DNA of 64,000 bases from Planoprotostelium fungivorum (taxonomy: Eukaryota; Evosea; Variosea; Cavosteliida; Cavosteliaceae): NCBI GenBank assembly GCA_003024175.1, contig MDYQ01000072.1, positions 1 through 64,000 of the forward strand. Direction: 5' to 3'. The notes beneath the pieces were generated by a model that was not told the origin of the DNA, searched no databases, and saw only the letters and a list, made by a program, of their open reading frames with translations. This document shows positions 10,450 through 24,247 of this stretch, piece by piece. A program made the position numbers and the translations under genes. Position 1 is the first letter of the stretch, and the number at the start of each line of letters is the position of its first letter.

Positions 10450-11914
10450 ATGCCACTCAATAACTGCACCAGAGGAGTGGGTTTCCCAGAGCTCTTGCAT
10501 CTCACCGTTCCATACGACATGAACTTGTTACAAGCCATGGGTGTCTTCTTCAGCATGCTGCCCGTCGCACTCATGATCTTCTTCTTCTTCACCTTCGGTG
10601 AGCCTATACCTCTTCAACTTCCCTTTCTGAACGTCTCGCAGTCTTTACGAGACGATTCTCGTTCATCATCCTCTTCTCCCTGGGTTGTCTGGCATCAGCC
10701 GTCAACCAATTCATCCTTAAGCCCATGAAAGAACAGGCTCGCCCCGCCGAGAGCTGTCTCAGAGACACAGACGGTTTTCCATCTGGGTGAGCACCATCCT
10801 CCATCACATACACATACTCCAGTACCTCCCATCTCACCCTCTATAGTCACTCCGTCAATGCCATGGGTGTCTGGGCCTTCCTCTTCCTCCAAGAGGCTTT
10901 CAACTATCGGGCCTCCATCCTCCGCCGTATCGTGCTCTGCATCATCTACACCTCCGTCTTCATCCTCAACGGCCCCGCGAGAGACTGGGTCAAGGATCAC
11001 ACTTGGACGCAGATCGGTGTTGGAATGGGAGCTGGCGCCGTCTGGGGCACCCTCGTGTGGCTCTTCTTCCGCTTCATCTTCCAGAGGTGGCTGCTCGAGA
11101 AGCTCATGGCCTCTCGCTTCGCTCGCTGGATCGGTCTCGTCAACGATTTAGACCCTGAATACAGACACTCCAAGTACAACGGCAGCAAGGTCGGCCACTC
11201 TGTCGATAAGATTCCCAACGATAAGGAAGGTCTCTTGACGTCGAGCGTTGTAGACGGAAGGATCAGGAGCCGCCTGTGTGAGTGACGATGATCATGACGA
11301 TCATGACGATGAGAGTTTCTCATCACGAGCAGTCGTCGCCCACCTCTTCTCGGCCTTCGTTCACGTCCTTCTCGGAGTCTTTGCTCTTCCCATGCAACTG
11401 TACCCCGATATCTGCAGCAGAGCACTACCGGGTCTGCTGATCTCCATCGGCAGCTACACCATCGGAATCGGTGCCTGCCAATTCGTCGTGGCTTACCTCA
11501 CCCACAGAAAACTCACCGGAAAGCCGTGAGTCCGTCTACAACTCGCCAGACGTCATCGTCTCATGGAGATGATGACGATGATGGAAGGTCATCGTCATGA
11601 CACTCACACTCTACAGTTGGTACCCACTCTTACTCAAGTCCGCCATGATGTTGGCCGGCACCCTCTTCTTCGAAGGTGTCTTTTACCTCTATCTCATCGT
11701 GGACTCTTCACGCAAGGACGGCTGCAACACCCAGCATTTAGACAGAGCCACCCTCTATGCCATTCTGTGGGCCGCAGTGGAAGCTGTTCTCGTAGTCTTC
11801 TGGTTGGTCCTGTGCAAGGTGTACAGAGTGCCCACTCTGTACTCGAACAAGAGAAACTTGCCCGCCAAATATTACAGAAGCATCAACCACAACGCTGGAT
11901 ACGCCAGCATCTAG
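10450..11914 (+). CDS. Multispanning PAP2-like (phosphatidic-acid phosphatase superfamily) membrane protein
   Basis: Membrane protein with the three PAP2 signature elements: KX6RP (KPMKEQARP), PSGH (DGFPSGHSVNAMG) and RX5H (ARDWVKDHTWTQ). In other family members this catalytic triad of His/Arg/His residues removes phosphate from lipid phosphates or dolichyl/isoprenyl diphosphates at a membrane. Five exons splice in consistent phase; the PSGH Gly codon itself is split. At least two spans precede motif 1, more lie around motifs 2-3, and the C-terminal third adds about four extra spans (for example LLLKSAMMLAGTLFFEGVFY). The residue normally Asp four after the second catalytic His is Gln here. 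The extra C-terminal spans make it longer than a minimal PAP2 enzyme, so the substrate is uncertain. Confidence 0.75.
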
Positions 11915-13570
11915 ACAAATATAAAAATACGTATCGAAGTCTTTGTTGGTAATGTGCGATGATCGAGTGGAGTGATGCGACGAACGGATGAGCGGTGATA
12001 ACATGTGAAAAGAGGGAAGACGTTTCGAGGTGGTGTCGGTGATGGATTCATCAGATGATGAGATCGAAAAATTTCCATCGTGGAACACCATCACATCCAA
12101 TGGTCCATCTCTATGGAACTGTTCACCGTAGCCTACGTCCGTCCATTCTGATGCATCAACAGTGATTCTGATGTCCATAAAAGAGAACCACACGTGAGAG
12201 GACAGATCTCAACTCCGTAACTCCGAGATTTCATTTATACGTAAATATCTCTATCAACCACGTGTGCCTCAGTGGCTGACCCTCTCGTCTACCTGATGGA
12301 ATCATCAGTGCAGTCTGGCTCACAGTCTCACACATATGACCTCATCATCGTGAAGACAGCATGCTGTCGGCGATCGCACAGCCATCGAGCACACTTCACG
12401 ACCAACAAGGTAACAAACGCAGAGCCCCTAGGCATGTAATACGAGATAGAATCTATACTCCACCGCTACAGAGGTATCTGCGTCTGCTACCTTGTTGATC
12501 TTTGTGCCGATGGTGTCGACCGCCTCTGATGTGTGATGTTGCGTAGCTGTCGGTGTTTGTGGATGAAACTGTGTATGAGTGTGTGATCTGGCTTGCATGT
12601 TTGTTGCCTAGTCCTTGATCGTGTGTTGTGTGAGTGTGTCTGCCTGTGACTGTGCTCGACTGATTGTGATATGAGCTCAATGAAAGCGTAGAGACCGAGA
12701 AATCGGGGGCAGCTGCTGTGGATGTCTGAGATAAATCGTGAGACGGCAAGGTGTACCCTGGATGGATTTTGTATCAAAATAGCGGAGATGATAAAATCAA
12801 ATTGATTTTGATAGCGAAAACCGCGCCACGAATAGAGAGGACCGCTTGCGTAAATGTGGTACAGATAGACTCCCTAGGGCAATCCCACAGACTATTCTAC
12901 TGTTTGTGAAGGAAATTCGGTTATAGAGGATGGTGACTATGATGTCAGCGTTCCACGATCGTGGTTGAAATACAGTCCGTGTGTCCAGAGCGTGCTTTAT
13001 GCAGACTGGGTGGAAATCTGTGCACCCTAAAAGATAGTAGCCATGCCACGCACGTATTTGCTGGAGAGACCCTCGGAGAGACAATTAAGAGGGACGGAGA
13101 GACACAGATGATGTCTTACCTCGCCATCAACGGCAGCTGAGCACGCTTTGCGCATTCTTTGTGGTAATATTCAACACACCCATAGGGACGCTCGTTGAAT
13201 CACGAAGTGGTGAGTGTCAACCGTGTGTCTTGTGTTTCTGTTGCGACTGTGGATGAACGTGCTCAGATCTGCATGAACCACGCACAGATCACAAGTGAAA
13301 AGTCCGTAACGATGTACAGTGGGCCTGGTGCATCACATTTCTGTTATGAGACTGTCTTGGTACGTGTTATGAGCGCGCCACCAAGAGTACTGTATAGATC
13401 AGTGTACATCACTGTGTTCAACAACATACCGCAGTTCTTAAACGATAGAGTATCATCGGTTGACTCTCATCATATGAAGAGTGAATATTTGATCTGCATT
13501 TATCTATAACCACGCCCGTTGAGTCTCTTTCACTCCATGCTTCAGTGGTTGCGCGTCTTGTATAGCGAGA
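11915..13570. other. 1.65 kb gene-poor region
   Basis: No frame here has recognisable motifs. At 12453-12777 two minus frames read Ser/Thr/His-rich low-complexity sequence produced by GT-rich DNA (GTGTGTGTCT-type runs at 12590-12660). A 104-residue plus frame at 13195-13509 has no hydrophobic or motif signal. The region may contain the promoter or UTR of neighbours, or a fast-evolving gene I cannot see. Confidence 0.4.
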
Positions 13571-14078
13571 TTAAGCTGGTATGATGTAGGTGAGGGCGAC
13601 CGTAGAGAGGACAATCTGATAGGTTCAGTATCAGCATCCGAGACTCTAAACTCACCATGGCAGTTTGCATATGATCAGCTCTCTTGAGTAAAGTCTGTCG
13701 AATTCGTCTCCGATAATCATTGATCTCCACGTACGCGGAACGACCGACGTCGCGTGTCGTGTTCTTGATGCAGAGTAGGTCGACCCCACCACGGTAGATC
13801 TGAATGGAATCGAACTGCTCAAGATGAAGCTCCTCTTGGATCAGAAGAAGACTATCGAGAGTGAGACTGACGTCCTGCACCGCCGATAGACTGATCAGCT
13901 CTGGATGGGTCTCGACCTCAGATTTGACGGCATTGAGATCTAGCGATGCCTGCGAGATGACCACACTCGGTTTGTCGTCTTGTAAGGATTCAGTCTTCGG
14001 GAAGACTATCGTGGAATAGAGGATCTCTCTCTTCGCTGCCTCGGAAAGTCCATGGACGAGGTCGGCTAGGGAGGCCAT
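13571..14078 (-). CDS. Uncharacterised tail-anchored-type membrane protein
   Basis: One long exon begins MASLADLVHGLSEAAKREIL and runs to RRRIRQTLLKRADHMQTAM. Splicing a 48-base GT-AG intron (GTGAGTTTAG to CTATCAG) then yields a very short second exon, IVLSTVALTYIIPA, before TAA at 13571-13573. With the intron removed the protein ends in a hydrophobic segment behind an Arg/Lys-rich helix, the layout of a tail-anchored protein; unspliced it would end in unrelated sequence. About 150 residues, predicted cytosolic domain of mixed helix and strand. No family is recognised. Confidence 0.6.
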
Positions 14079-14448
14079 CTGATGGCTTTGATGATGAAGA
14101 GAATGTCCTTCCCGGAAATTGCAATTTTCGTTCGAGGTAATTTCCCGCCCAATTTTTCACGGCACGGCGGCGGCCAACACAACACGGAGAACTTCTCTTG
14201 TGTCATTCCTACGGAGGGCGACTAAACCATCCAAGCTCAAGACAGTAGTGTCTATCCTTTCACTATGATCTCGTGTGGAGGTGGCAAGTGTGGGAGGGGT
14301 GAGTGATATCGTAAGTCAGGCCAGAAACAGAAGACCGCCCAACTATTTATAGAAGACGGACGATTCCACGCCTCTAAACAGGAACGCGAACCGTCGCATC
14401 AGATGAACATCACATGACTCGAGTGGGTTACGCTTTATGTTCTTTCTC
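14079..14448. promoter_or_regulatory. Upstream region of the tail-anchored gene and 3' flank of galactokinase
   Basis: Contains TTTCCCGCCC near 14140, an E2F-like word, about 65 bases upstream of the ATG at 14078. The rest (14180-14448) shows no gene and should include the galactokinase 3' UTR. Confidence 0.35.
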
Positions 14449-16123
14449 TTACAAGAGAAGGGCACCATCGGATGGGACGATGACAGAGACTTCCACGGTG
14501 GTCTGGTGGCTCTGTTTGTACTTCTCTTCCACTGCCTTCTTAACCTCATCCTTGTACTTGGACTCGATGAGAAGGAGAGCAGCTCCTCCAAAACCACCTC
14601 CAGACAGTCTGGCACCCAGCACATGCTGATGAGAGTCAACATGGTGAAGATGTGTTCTTCGATGAGATAGAATAAAACACAGCGGTGGAAATAAAACAAG
14701 ATGAGATGATGATGAGACGCTCACAGGTATCGACCTGGCAATATCGACCACCTGGTCCAACTCTTTGCAAGAGTTTTCAAAGTGGTTCTGCGAGCTCTCA
14801 TGCGATTGGAACATGAGTTTACCAAACTCCTCCCACTTTGACTCTTGCAACAGCTTCTGTCCCTCTATGACTCTCTCGTTCTCTCCCACAATGTGTCTGG
14901 CTCGCATGGAGAACTTTGGATCTTTCTCGTCCAACTTGTCCGCGTGCTGCCCGAGCTGCTCCCAGGTGACGTCACGGAGGTGGGTGACGTCGTGAGACAG
15001 ACAGTCGTTCAGGTGTGTGGCGGCGGATTCACAGCTGATTCTCCTCTCGTTGTATTCGGATGCTACGAGGCTGTGGGAGACCTGAATGGGTCAGATGATT
15101 TGGTTGTGATCACGAAGATGGCACGATCGATCGTCATGATGATGGAGGTACGAGTTGATGATGTAAAAAAAAGATGATGTTTGACGCAGATTGATGATGA
15201 TGCGATGTGATCGAGATGATGATGTAGAATGAGATGAGAGTTCGTGTGGACGTCACAACTCACTCCGGTGTTGCAGATGAGGAAGCAGAGTGACTCGTGA
15301 AGAGGTACGTTCTCCACTTTGAGGGTTCTAAAGTCGGTCTTGACCAGGTGAGCCTTCTTTCCGTGGATAGAAGAGATCTGGTCGAGCAAGCCACACTTGG
15401 CCCCGGCGTAATTGTGCTCGCTCCACTGCGCGATCTTGGCCAGCTCTTCAGAGTTCAACTTGATCTGGTAGAGGTTGGATAGACACAATCCACTGCTGAT
15501 CTCCAGGGCAGCAGAACTTGAGAGACCTTTTCGAATGAGATGGATGGGATGGTTGTTGATTCTCACCCAGACCGAGGGGAAGATCACCATCGAAGAGGAA
15601 GTTGAGACCCTTGATGTTTCCTCCCTCCTTGTTCTTTCTCTCCAGGATCTGTGGACATCAGATCAGATTATCCGGTACCCTGTGGACATTTTTACCTTGA
15701 TGAGGACACCCTTGACATAATTGCACCAGCCGCTAGTCTTCACGATCTTACCTCCTTCGTACTCGTCCTTCAAGGCGCTGACAGAGAAGGTGATCTGAAT
15801 ACGTGTCAGGCCACATACATGGTCGCTCGTCTACCTCCTCGTTAAAGTTGACCGAGAAGATCTTGATCTCGTCATTATCGGAGAGCGAAGCGAGAGAGAA
15901 AGTTCCGGTATCGATAGCGGCCGAAAGAACATATCCCTCATTGTAATCTGTGTGATTACCTGTGCATACACGTTCACCATCTAGCCGGACAACGTCACGA
16001 GAAGGTCTCACCTAATACTTCGACTCTTCCAGGAGCGTAGGCAGTAGAGGTGGCATCGGCATGGTATCTTGCCTTAAACTGTTCCTTCAGACTGTTGAGA
16101 AGTTTCTCGTTGTGGGTTGCCAT
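14449..16123 (-). CDS. GALK: Galactokinase
   Basis: Phosphorylates galactose at C1, the first step of the Leloir pathway, in the cytosol. GHMP-kinase family. The ATG at 16121-16123 opens MATHNEKLLNSLKEQFKARY; the galactokinase signature follows as APGRVEVLGNHTDYNEGYVL, split by an intron after VLG. The GHMP ATP-binding loop is GLSSSAALEISSGLCLSNLY, and the C-terminal GHMP motif reads LGARLSGGGFGGAALLL. Other family blocks include AKCGLLDQISSIHGKKAHLV with the catalytic Asp. Several introns split it. It ends VIVPSDGALLL. The N-terminal form is the short bacterial/plant-like type (~390 residues), not the yeast Gal1/Gal3 extended type. The SET gene lies upstream on the same strand. Confidence 0.95.
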
Positions 16124-16328
16124 GATGTTCGAGATGCTGGTTTGTAGAGGTACGCGAGCTCGCGGTTGTTGACAATTTTGACACCTGCAAAGTCGTCGAC
16201 TTCGAATATCACAGACTCAGCGTACCTGATTACGGTAGGCTCTAACCGTCAGGTTTTGGTGTTATAAGAGTCGATGAAACGACATCTGTAGGATTGAATT
16301 TTAAGCCATCATTATCTCGTAGTTTATG

Positions 16329-16849
16329 TTACACTGAGCCATCCGTGCTCTCGGCCGACGTCGTGGTGCACTCCTCCAGCTGTTCGATGATGTGTTTGTT
16401 CAGCCACAATCCTTCCAGTCTCTTCGCTCCCATGTTCTTCGCTCCGTCAATGACACCCTTGCATCTCAACACAACGGTTGTGACATGTTCCATTCCGTGC
16501 TGGGATAGAAGAATGTGAGCCCGTCGCCTTTCTTCATGTCTCTGTCCCTGGACACTCGGACCTCCATCTGTCCAACATCGAACTCTAAACTGGGCGAGCA
16601 GCTGTGATTGGCAAACATGATGTCGGAGTTGAGTAGGACGTGCTGATCTCTGCCCGTCTGCAACGTCGCATAGCTGGGAGATTCAACCAGAGTGAGAGGA
16701 GGGAAGGTGAGCTTCGTGAAGGTGGAGCCGGTGGGCAGGTCGACCAAGCTGTGCGATGATGCGCTGAATGACTTTGGATCGTCACCCTTCTTGGCTAAAA
16801 TGAGATCGGGGTGGGAGGGCCGTTGCCAGTGAGGCTTGACTGGGTCCAT
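16329..16849 (-). pseudogene. SET-domain protein gene with an apparent frameshift
   Basis: Putative lysine methyltransferase of the small SET-post-SET type seen in fungi and protists. Starting at MDPVKPHWQRPSHP (16849), it shows FTKLTFPPLTLVESPSYATL, HVLLNSDIMFANHSCSPSLE (the SET NHSC motif), DMKKGDGLTFFYPSTEW and NMSQP. Immediately after NMSQP, near 16488, the frame closes, while homology continues two bases over as RCKGVIDGAKNMGAKRLEGL down to the stop at 16329-16331. The normal family reads NMSQPF followed by a C-x-C-x4-C zinc site, of which only one Cys is recognisable. A one-base loss, a sequencing error or a very recent pseudogene would explain it. No GT-AG intron bridges the shift. Confidence 0.65.
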
Positions 16850-17325
16850 GTTGCTGTGAGGCTGACGCTCGCATGCTCTTTGGAAGTTAAGCTGAATATA
16901 GGTTTCATCTTGGTCCGACTGAGATGATCGTCTGTCTCTATGGATGCAGCCGCTATGAATCGAGCCTCTTCCGGCAGCTGGGTAGGGTTTCCCCCCCCAG
17001 AAGAAGGAGAAAAGGAATAATTGTGGTGGTCTGATGACGCGCATAAAATCACACAGCTACTCAGTTTTCCTCCTCACAGCCTTACAGGCGGTACGGTTGG
17101 AACCGAAAGGGGAGGTTATGTGAATCGACTGCATTCAGCACTGGAGCTGTCATGGAGAAAGATTAGAACTCGCTCAACGTAGCGTGCAGGGCACACGAAG
17201 GAGACGAACGTTCAGGAACTATCACGATCACATCACATCGGCACATCACGTAACGTGATTACATCGCATCGTCACATCATATCACATCATCTCATCGACA
17301 AATTCCATCTTGCGACCTCTTACAA
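16850..17325. other. Gap between SET gene and C2CD5
   Basis: Upstream minus frames continue to 17052 but are low complexity and lack motifs. From 17215 to 17310 the sequence is CATCA/TCACAT-rich simple sequence. No gene supported. Confidence 0.4.
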
Positions 17326-20300
17326 TTATTGAATCGATTCATTCAAAGACATCTCTTCGAGTTGGTCCGAGATGTGCTCGTGCGATCGGTCCGAGAAGAC
17401 GAGGGCGACGTCGCCGCTGATGGACAATAGACAGTAGCACTGGTTCTTGCTCGCATTCTCCACGATTGTAGATTCATCCACGCGGTAAGACAAGAGGGCG
17501 TTCCCGCCCAAAGCTGCGACGTGTGAACGCACGACAGCGTGGACTTCGTTGACGAAGACATGGGTGAAGTTGCCCAGGCCTCCTTGTTCTTTCACTGTGA
17601 AGCTCTCCTGACGTGATGATGAGTGATGATGTTCGTGATGATGTTCGTGACGAATGAGATGAAACATGATTAGACGATGATTGGATGATGTTCGTGACGG
17701 ATGAGATGAAACATGATTAGACAGACGATGATTGGATGATGTTCGTGATGACGAATGTGATGATGTTCATGATGATGGAAGTTGATAGAGGAAGATGAGA
17801 TGTTGATAGATGATGAGAGGACTTTACCTTGATGAGATGCATGTTGATGCGCCCTATGTACTTTAAGAGGTGAGTGCCTGGAATGAATGTCATCGGAGTC
17901 AATTCCACCCCCCTCGGGTTGCTCCGACTGTCTTGCTGTACCCACATCAATCCTCCATGACATCTCATACGATATCTCCGTACGACAAACGATATCTCAT
18001 ACGACATCTCACCTCCAACAGTTCGATCAGTCCAGCCATCCGGTGTAGATTGAGACTCTTCTTCTGCTGCACCATCTCCATGGAGAATTGCAATTCTTCT
18101 TCACTGAATAGACCCGAAGAACTGGCCGGCGTGCTTGCGACCGAGGCGTTCCTCTCTTCTTCTGCCGCCGTCTCTTCACTCTCTAACACAACCATTGCAT
18201 TCAGTGTGATCTCGAGCTGATCGTCGCGAGGCAGGTGGATGTCTACGGTGAGAGAACAGAGACAGCAGGGAGCTAAGGCTCTGACCTGTAGAAGGTGTCA
18301 TCGTGTGTACGTGTGGATGTGAGTTCACTTTGAAGAGAATGGTGGAATAGAGGTTGTGAAAGATGGAGGAAAACTGCTGGTTCATTCGTTTCGTCGAGGT
18401 TTGCCATTCTACCCTCCTGTTTCTCGTTATTTTCTGGGAAATTTCTGGGAAATTTCTATGAATCGACGTAGAAAATGGCGGGAAAAATCACCGTATGGCC
18501 GTGATCATCTGACCGTTCGATTTGACTGGATTACCCCCCGGAAGTGTCTGTCCATATCATCCATCCATCTACAACGAGCCAATCACCTCCGTGTTGCAGA
18601 ACGAGAAGCCGTGAGGTATGGGAGGCTCCAATAGGACTGCCATGATGTCTTCGTCCATGGAATCATCTACCTCTACGATGAACGATCGATTCGGATCACC
18701 CTCGCTGCTCGATCTACAACGGGTCAATTCGAAACGAAATTTCGCATCGTTCACTTGAGCTCTTCGTCTTCGGGCACAATCGTTTGGTCCTCCGGGGTCA
18801 GCGCGGGTTGGATGGTTTCGTTACCCGGGGTCGTGCTGAGCGTTGTAGATTGAGATTGTTGGGAATATTGTACGGTGGATGCGTTGGCCAGTTGTAGTTG
18901 GTTCTGTCGGCTCAAGTAAACGATTCGATTCTGAATGGCCAATAATTGTTTGTCTTCTTCATCTACAACGTCTAAGCTTCGATTGATCTGCAGGGTCCTC
19001 GGTGAAGGTAGTGCGGGTATGAAAAACTGTTTAAAATGAGCGTTGTAGATGGACGATCTCTTCTCACGGCCGTGGCTGTAGCTATGGCGACAATGAGAGA
19101 TTCACCGATGGCAATTTGCATCTTTAAGCGGAAGGCCGCGTTCATTCCCATGATACGTAACTTGTACATCAATTGACGGTGCAGGTTGTACTCCATGAAG
19201 GGTAAGCCTTCGCTCACGGCGATAGCGTTCATCTCTCCCTGTGGAGCATCGATGGAGAATCGGTGGGAAAGATGGGAGATTCACCTGAAATTTCTTCTTC
19301 TCGCGGCAGATCCTCGCTTCGAGCAGGCAGCCCTTACCCGTAACGGAAATCTGAATTTCCGTGAGATTTCATGGAGAATCAGTGGAGAACTCACTCCATT
19401 GGGAGGCTCAATAGATGTGATGAGTACTTGAGGTACGTATTTCTTCTTGCAGATGTTACACAGGGTGAGTTTCATATTGTAAGGGGGCTTCCTGTGCTTG
19501 TGTGGTATGTGACAGAAGTGATTGCTGCATTCTTGAGCTGTTTTCGTGTGAGACAATATTGGTGTCTGTGATGATGTGATGTGGATGTGTGGATGTGATG
19601 ATGTGATGTGGATGTGATGTGATGATGTGATGTGGATGTGATGTGATGATGTGGATGTGATGATGTGATGTGTTCGTCTCACCCTTTCTCTTGATCTTCT
19701 CCTCTCTTGTCGCTGTTGACGTCTGATCATTAAAAATGGGCCCCGAATACTTCGAACTCATCATCGCCGCCGTACCCACGGCCGTCAACACGCAGATCTC
19801 TGTCTCCGTCAGAATTTTCTGCGAATCTTCCGACTACAACGAGCCACACCCTTGTCACAGTCCATGGTGAACATCTCGTGGTAACCGATAACGGTGTCAC
19901 AACCAAAGAATCTGGCGTGTGTTCTGATTTCCTCTCGAATCTCTTGCCACCATTCGTTCCTCAATTTCTTTCCTCCCTTGGCCGAAGAGCTCTTGGCGTG
20001 GGACAGATATTTGACCGATCTACAACGAGTCAGCGTCGACGTCGACTGTGGATGGCGAGTTGTAGAATGATATGTGGCGCGTTGTAGAACGACGTACCTG
20101 GCGATGACGATACCACCGAATCTCTCCACGTCCTCAATCTCAAAATTGTTGAGGGTCAACAGCTTGACCGGAAAATTGGAAGAATTCATCATGTTGTCCT
20201 TGATCTCTGGCGTCGACAAGATCGTCGACATATTTTCGAGACTGCCCGAATGAGGAATATTTAGACTTGCAATCTTTTTTGGGACGAGAGGCGATGCATC

Positions 20301-21389
20301 TTCCGTGTTGATACCACCTTCTCGAATGTCCTGAAGACGATGAGTGGCGTTGTAGATGGACGTTACGAGAGGACGTCTACCTTGGTCGTACAGCATGTAC
20401 CGTAGCCCCTGGCAACGATTCCGTTCTCTCCTTCTAAATCAAAGTATTGGTTGTAGCCTAAGACAGTGTTGCCTCCCATTTCGATGGCCTTCTTTCCAAT
20501 GTGTCTCCTCAACTTCCTGTCGACGTTGAATCTTCTCTGAAATTTCCCTTCTCCATGAAGTTCGAGAGAAATTTCGAGTGGCTGCGATGGCTCACCCTGA
20601 TAAGTTGTACAGTAACAATTGTCTCTCCTCGTTCGATATTCTAGAAGCTCTGAAATTATCCATCCAGTGATATTCTGGATCACTCTTCACGACGATGTAT
20701 GCTACCAGACCTTGGCTCTCTACGATCTCGTGAAACAGCTCCGGCTTCGAACCTCACTCGTGTCATTTTTTTTCGAATGAGCTCGGTGTTGAACGGTGTA
20801 ACTCACTCGCTATGAATTGTACGCCCGTGGAGGCCTCTCTGAACTCGTTGACGTCGCCGAATAATTCCACTTTGACCACGATGTTCAGATCACCTCGGAT
20901 ACCTGATGGTGTTCATCAGACGTGATGGATCACATGGTCGTGACGGTGTGCGACACGCGGAGGTGATGGAGAGGGAAAGATGGTCGATGGTTATGACATA
21001 CCGCGTAAGGTGTCGAAGATGGGAAACCAACCGGCAATCTGTCCACCGCTCTTGTTGAGAAGACAATTGAGATCCACGTGAATCGTTCCAATCACGTCGT
21101 CGGCCGATACTACGTCGTGATCATATACTCTTCATTCCATCAGACTCATCCTCTATAACAACCATTCTCACTTCAATTTGATGGGATGATCTTGCAGTTG
21201 AGAATCTTGTGGTACTTCGAATCGAAAATCTTCATTCCATATCGGGTTCAATGTCTTTCTCCTGATCTCTGTCTTCTTGACAGAGTCCAAGAATCTCAAC
21301 TCAACGTAAGCGTCCGTCAGATCAGAGCTGCGATCCATCACGGGTAGATTCCTGGCCTCTATGACGCGGACCTTCACCGTACAAGGCAT
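17326..21389 (-). CDS. C2CD5: C2 domain-containing protein 5 (C2CD5/CDP138) orthologue
   Basis: In vertebrates C2CD5 binds phospholipid in a Ca2+-dependent way and promotes vesicle fusion with the plasma membrane (GLUT4 traffic). The first exon is an N-terminal C2 domain: MPCTVKVRVIEARNLPVMDR then SSDLTDAYVELRF. Later exons match the long conserved core in order: KKAIEMGGNTVLGYNQYFDL, EWWQEIREEIRTHARFFGCD with TVIGYHEMF, the Cys block NICKKKYVPQVLITSIEPP, PFMEYNLHRQLMYKLRIMGM, DDSMDEDIMAVLLEPPIPHG, and the C-terminal VVRSHVAALGGNALLSYRVD repeat. Split by about twenty short introns, many carrying the ATCTACAACG word. It diverges from katanin across a 147-base spacer. Direct orthologues outside animals are reported in few lineages, so it helps place the organism. 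Confidence 0.92.
17638..17770. repeat. 46-50 base tandem repeat in a C2CD5 intron
   Basis: Two and a half copies of a unit starting GATGATGTTCGTGACG and containing GAAACATGATTAGAC lie at 17638-17683, 17684-17733 and from 17734 on. The second copy carries a four-base insertion. It is confined to an intron. Confidence 0.8.
19570..19680. repeat. GATGTGATG-type simple repeat in a C2CD5 intron
   Basis: Alternating GTGATGATGTGATGTGGAT words repeated over about 110 bases, matching other ATGATG-rich introns in the window (43200, 43738). Confidence 0.8.
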
Positions 21390-21536
21390 TTCGTCTATTC
21401 AACGTCTACGACGTGATATTATGAGTTGATGTGGTGTGAAGTTTGGAGATTGGGTTTCGTTGATGATGTTGGAGTGTAGAAGAAGAAAATTGCGAGGCGG
21501 GAAACATCATTCCGCTCTTCAAATCGTTACAAACAG
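21390..21536. promoter_or_regulatory. Divergent promoter C2CD5 / katanin with E2F-like site
   Basis: The 147-base spacer contains GAGGCGGGAAAC (reverse TTTCCCGCC) near 21495, a perfect E2F-type core, about 40 bases before the katanin ATG. No TATA box seen. One site could serve both genes. Confidence 0.5.
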
Positions 21537-24174
<2,638 letters not shown>

Positions 24175-24247
24175 TCATCATCTCATGTAAAGATGCGATA
24201 TTCCAGGAAAATCGTCCTTTTATTTTCGATCTACAACTCTCTACATT

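Noticed and set aside
12453-12777. Ser/Thr/His-rich minus-strand frames
   Set aside because: Two competing frames from GT-rich simple sequence, no start context, no intron chain, no motif.
13195-13509. 104-residue plus-strand frame
   Set aside because: No domain, hydrophobic segment or consistent splice partner; likely chance.
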